From contig NZ_LMDH01000001.1 of NCBI RefSeq assembly GCF_001425755.1, positions 3,347,571-3,411,570 of the forward strand: 64,000 nucleotides of DNA, given 5' to 3'. Of the stretch, positions 62,873-64,000 are shown in pieces (position 1 is the stretch's first letter; every line of letters begins with the position of its first letter). The translations under genes and the position numbers were made by a program. Under the pieces are notes generated by a model. That model was not told where the DNA came from. It was given only the letters and a program-made list of their open reading frames with translations, and made no database searches. Source of the stretch: Aeromicrobium sp. Root344. Lineage in GTDB: Bacteria > Actinomycetota > Actinomycetes > Propionibacteriales > Nocardioidaceae.

Positions 62873-64000
62873 ATGGACCGGCGGATCTTCGGTATCGAGA
62901 ACGAGTACGGCGTGACGTGCTCGTTCAAGGGCCAGCGCCGGCTGTCGCCCGACGAGGTGGCCCGCTACCTGTTCCGCCGCGTCGTCTCGTGGGGCCGCAG
63001 CAGCAACGTGTTCCTCCGCAACGGCGCCCGTCTCTACCTCGACGTCGGCAGCCACCCCGAGTACGCGACCCCGGAGTGCGACGATCTCGTCGACCTGGTG
63101 ACCCACGACAGGGCAGGGGAGCGCATCCTCGAGGGCCTCATGATCGACGCCCAGAAGCGGCTCGCCGACGACGGCGTCGAGGGCGACATCTATCTGTTCA
63201 AGAACAACACCGACTCGGCCGGCAACTCCTACGGCTGCCACGAGAACTACCTCGTCAGCCGACAGGGTGAGTTCAGCCGTCTCGCCGACGTGCTGATCCC
63301 ATTCCTGGTCTCGCGGCAGATCATCTGCGGTGCGGGCAAGATCCAGCAGACGCCGCGCGGCACGATCTTCTCGGTCAGCCAGCGGGCCGAGCACATCTGG
63401 GAGGGCGTCTCCAGCGCGACGACCCGGTCGCGGCCCATCATCAACACCCGCGACGAGCCGCATGCCGACGCCGAACGATTCCGCCGGCTGCACGTCATCG
63501 TCGGCGACTCCAACATGAGTGAGACCACGACGCTGCTCAAGGTCGCGACGACCGATCTGGTGCTGCGCATGATCGAGGGCGGCGTGTCGATGCGCGACAT
63601 GACTCTCGACAACCCGATCCGCGCCATCCGCGAGATCGCCCACGACATGACCGGCAGGCGCAAGGTGCAGCTGGCCAACGGCCGCGAGCTGTCGGCGCTG
63701 GAGATCCAGGCCGAGTACTTCGGCAAGGCGGCCGAGTTCGTCGACAAGCACGGGCTGCACACCCCGACGATCACCCGAGCCCTCGATCTCTGGGAACGTA
63801 CGCTCAAGGCCGTCGAGTCCGAGGACCTGTCGCTCGTCGAGCGTGAGATCGACTGGGTCATCAAGTACAAGCTGCTCGACCGCTACCGCAACGTGCACGG
63901 GCTCAGCTGGGGCGACCCACGCATCGCGCAGCTCGACCTCGCCTATCACGACATCCGGCGTGACCGCGGCATCTTCTACCTGCTCGAGAAGAAGAGCGCC
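62873..64000 (+). CDS. pafA: Pup--protein ligase (C-terminus beyond window)
   Basis: 376 codons visible of about 450 expected; the gene runs off the window edge. The glutamine-synthetase-like core begins [18 protein letters not shown] (Glu9/Glu11 for metal binding), then catalytic Asp57 in [33 protein letters not shown] and [13 protein letters not shown], paralogous to Dop. It ligates deamidated Pup to lysines of target proteins. It starts at ATG 62873 with the leaderless pattern. No stop is seen before 64000. Confidence 0.96.
   Translation, partial: MDRRIFGIENEYGVTCSFKGQRRLSPDEVARYLFRRVVSWGRSSNVFLRNGARLYLDVGSHPEYATPECDDLVDLVTHDRAGERILEGLMIDAQKRLADDGVEGDIYLFKNNTDSAGNSYGCHENYLVSRQGEFSRLADVLIPFLVSRQIICGAGKIQQTPRGTIFSVSQRAEHIWEGVSSATTRSRPIINTRDEPHADAERFRRLHVIVGDSNMSETTTLLKVATTDLVLRMIEGGVSMRDMTLDNPIRAIREIAHDMTGRRKVQLANGRELSALEIQAEYFGKAAEFVDKHGLHTPTITRALDLWERTLKAVESEDLSLVEREIDWVIKYKLLDRYRNVHGLSWGDPRIAQLDLAYHDIRRDRGIFYLLEKKSA

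Overview
The window is high-GC chromosomal DNA from an actinobacterium. It carries a complete Pup-proteasome system (ARC/Mpa, Dop, Pup, PrcB, PrcA, start of PafA), the mycothiol ligase MshC, an actinobacterial metH neighbourhood, frequent GTG/TTG starts and many leaderless promoters. The gene content resembles the Nocardioidaceae (Aeromicrobium/Nocardioides-like), but that placement is inferred from gene style and not from a marker gene. I see no transposase, integrase, CRISPR array or rRNA; it reads as core chromosome with some accessory house-keeping genes.

Layout. 0-12 kb: a partial YbhB-like gene, a SpoU methyltransferase, peptide deformylase, an acyl-CoA dehydrogenase pair (FadE24/FadE23-like), MarR and DUF952 genes, a zinc alcohol dehydrogenase, FKBP, HrpA helicase, a CPBP protease and a YpfJ-type metalloprotease. 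12-21 kb: DUF445, a 483-bp gap with a strong small-RNA candidate, tRNA-Leu(GAG), a chelatase-like AAA+ ATPase with its VWA partner, and a three-gene membrane operon (UPF0718 permease, TIGR03943 protein, unknown propeller-like protein). 21-34 kb: DUF1003, reductase-like protein, DinB, SNF2 helicase with a long leader, secreted beta-propeller, PlsC, Lys-rich protein, phosphatase, NnrD, MBL protein, MFS exporter, PAP2 and SDR genes. 34-45 kb: a MoxR/CoxE-type pair, SRPBCC, DHFR-like protein, M20 peptidase, aldo/keto reductase, UppP, CorA, MshC, VOC and PAC2. 45-64 kb: MetH, HAD, RecB-like nuclease, site-2 protease, TrmI and the Pup-proteasome locus, which also holds a GNAT, an EamA/TetR pair, a lytic transglycosylase, a PAP2 phosphatase and a DedA protein.

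How the genes work together. PafA ligates Pup to target proteins, Dop deamidates Pup and removes it, ARC/Mpa unfolds pupylated proteins and PrcA/PrcB degrade them. The PAC2-metH-HAD-RecB-M50-trmI-mpa order matches the known mycobacterial arrangement. Several envelope lipid genes (UppP, two PAP2 proteins, DedA, PlsC) lie among the other genes.

Most interesting non-coding signals: a candidate ~180-nt RNA at 13.7-13.9 kb; a recurrent TANNNT-N6-start arrangement at about 19 genes, indicating leaderless mRNAs; several families of palindromic extragenic repeats, one of which sits inside a coding sequence in frame; four convergent gene pairs whose stop codons share one CTAG; a ~265-nt leader before the SNF2 gene; and a 10-codon leader ORF before a PAP2 gene.
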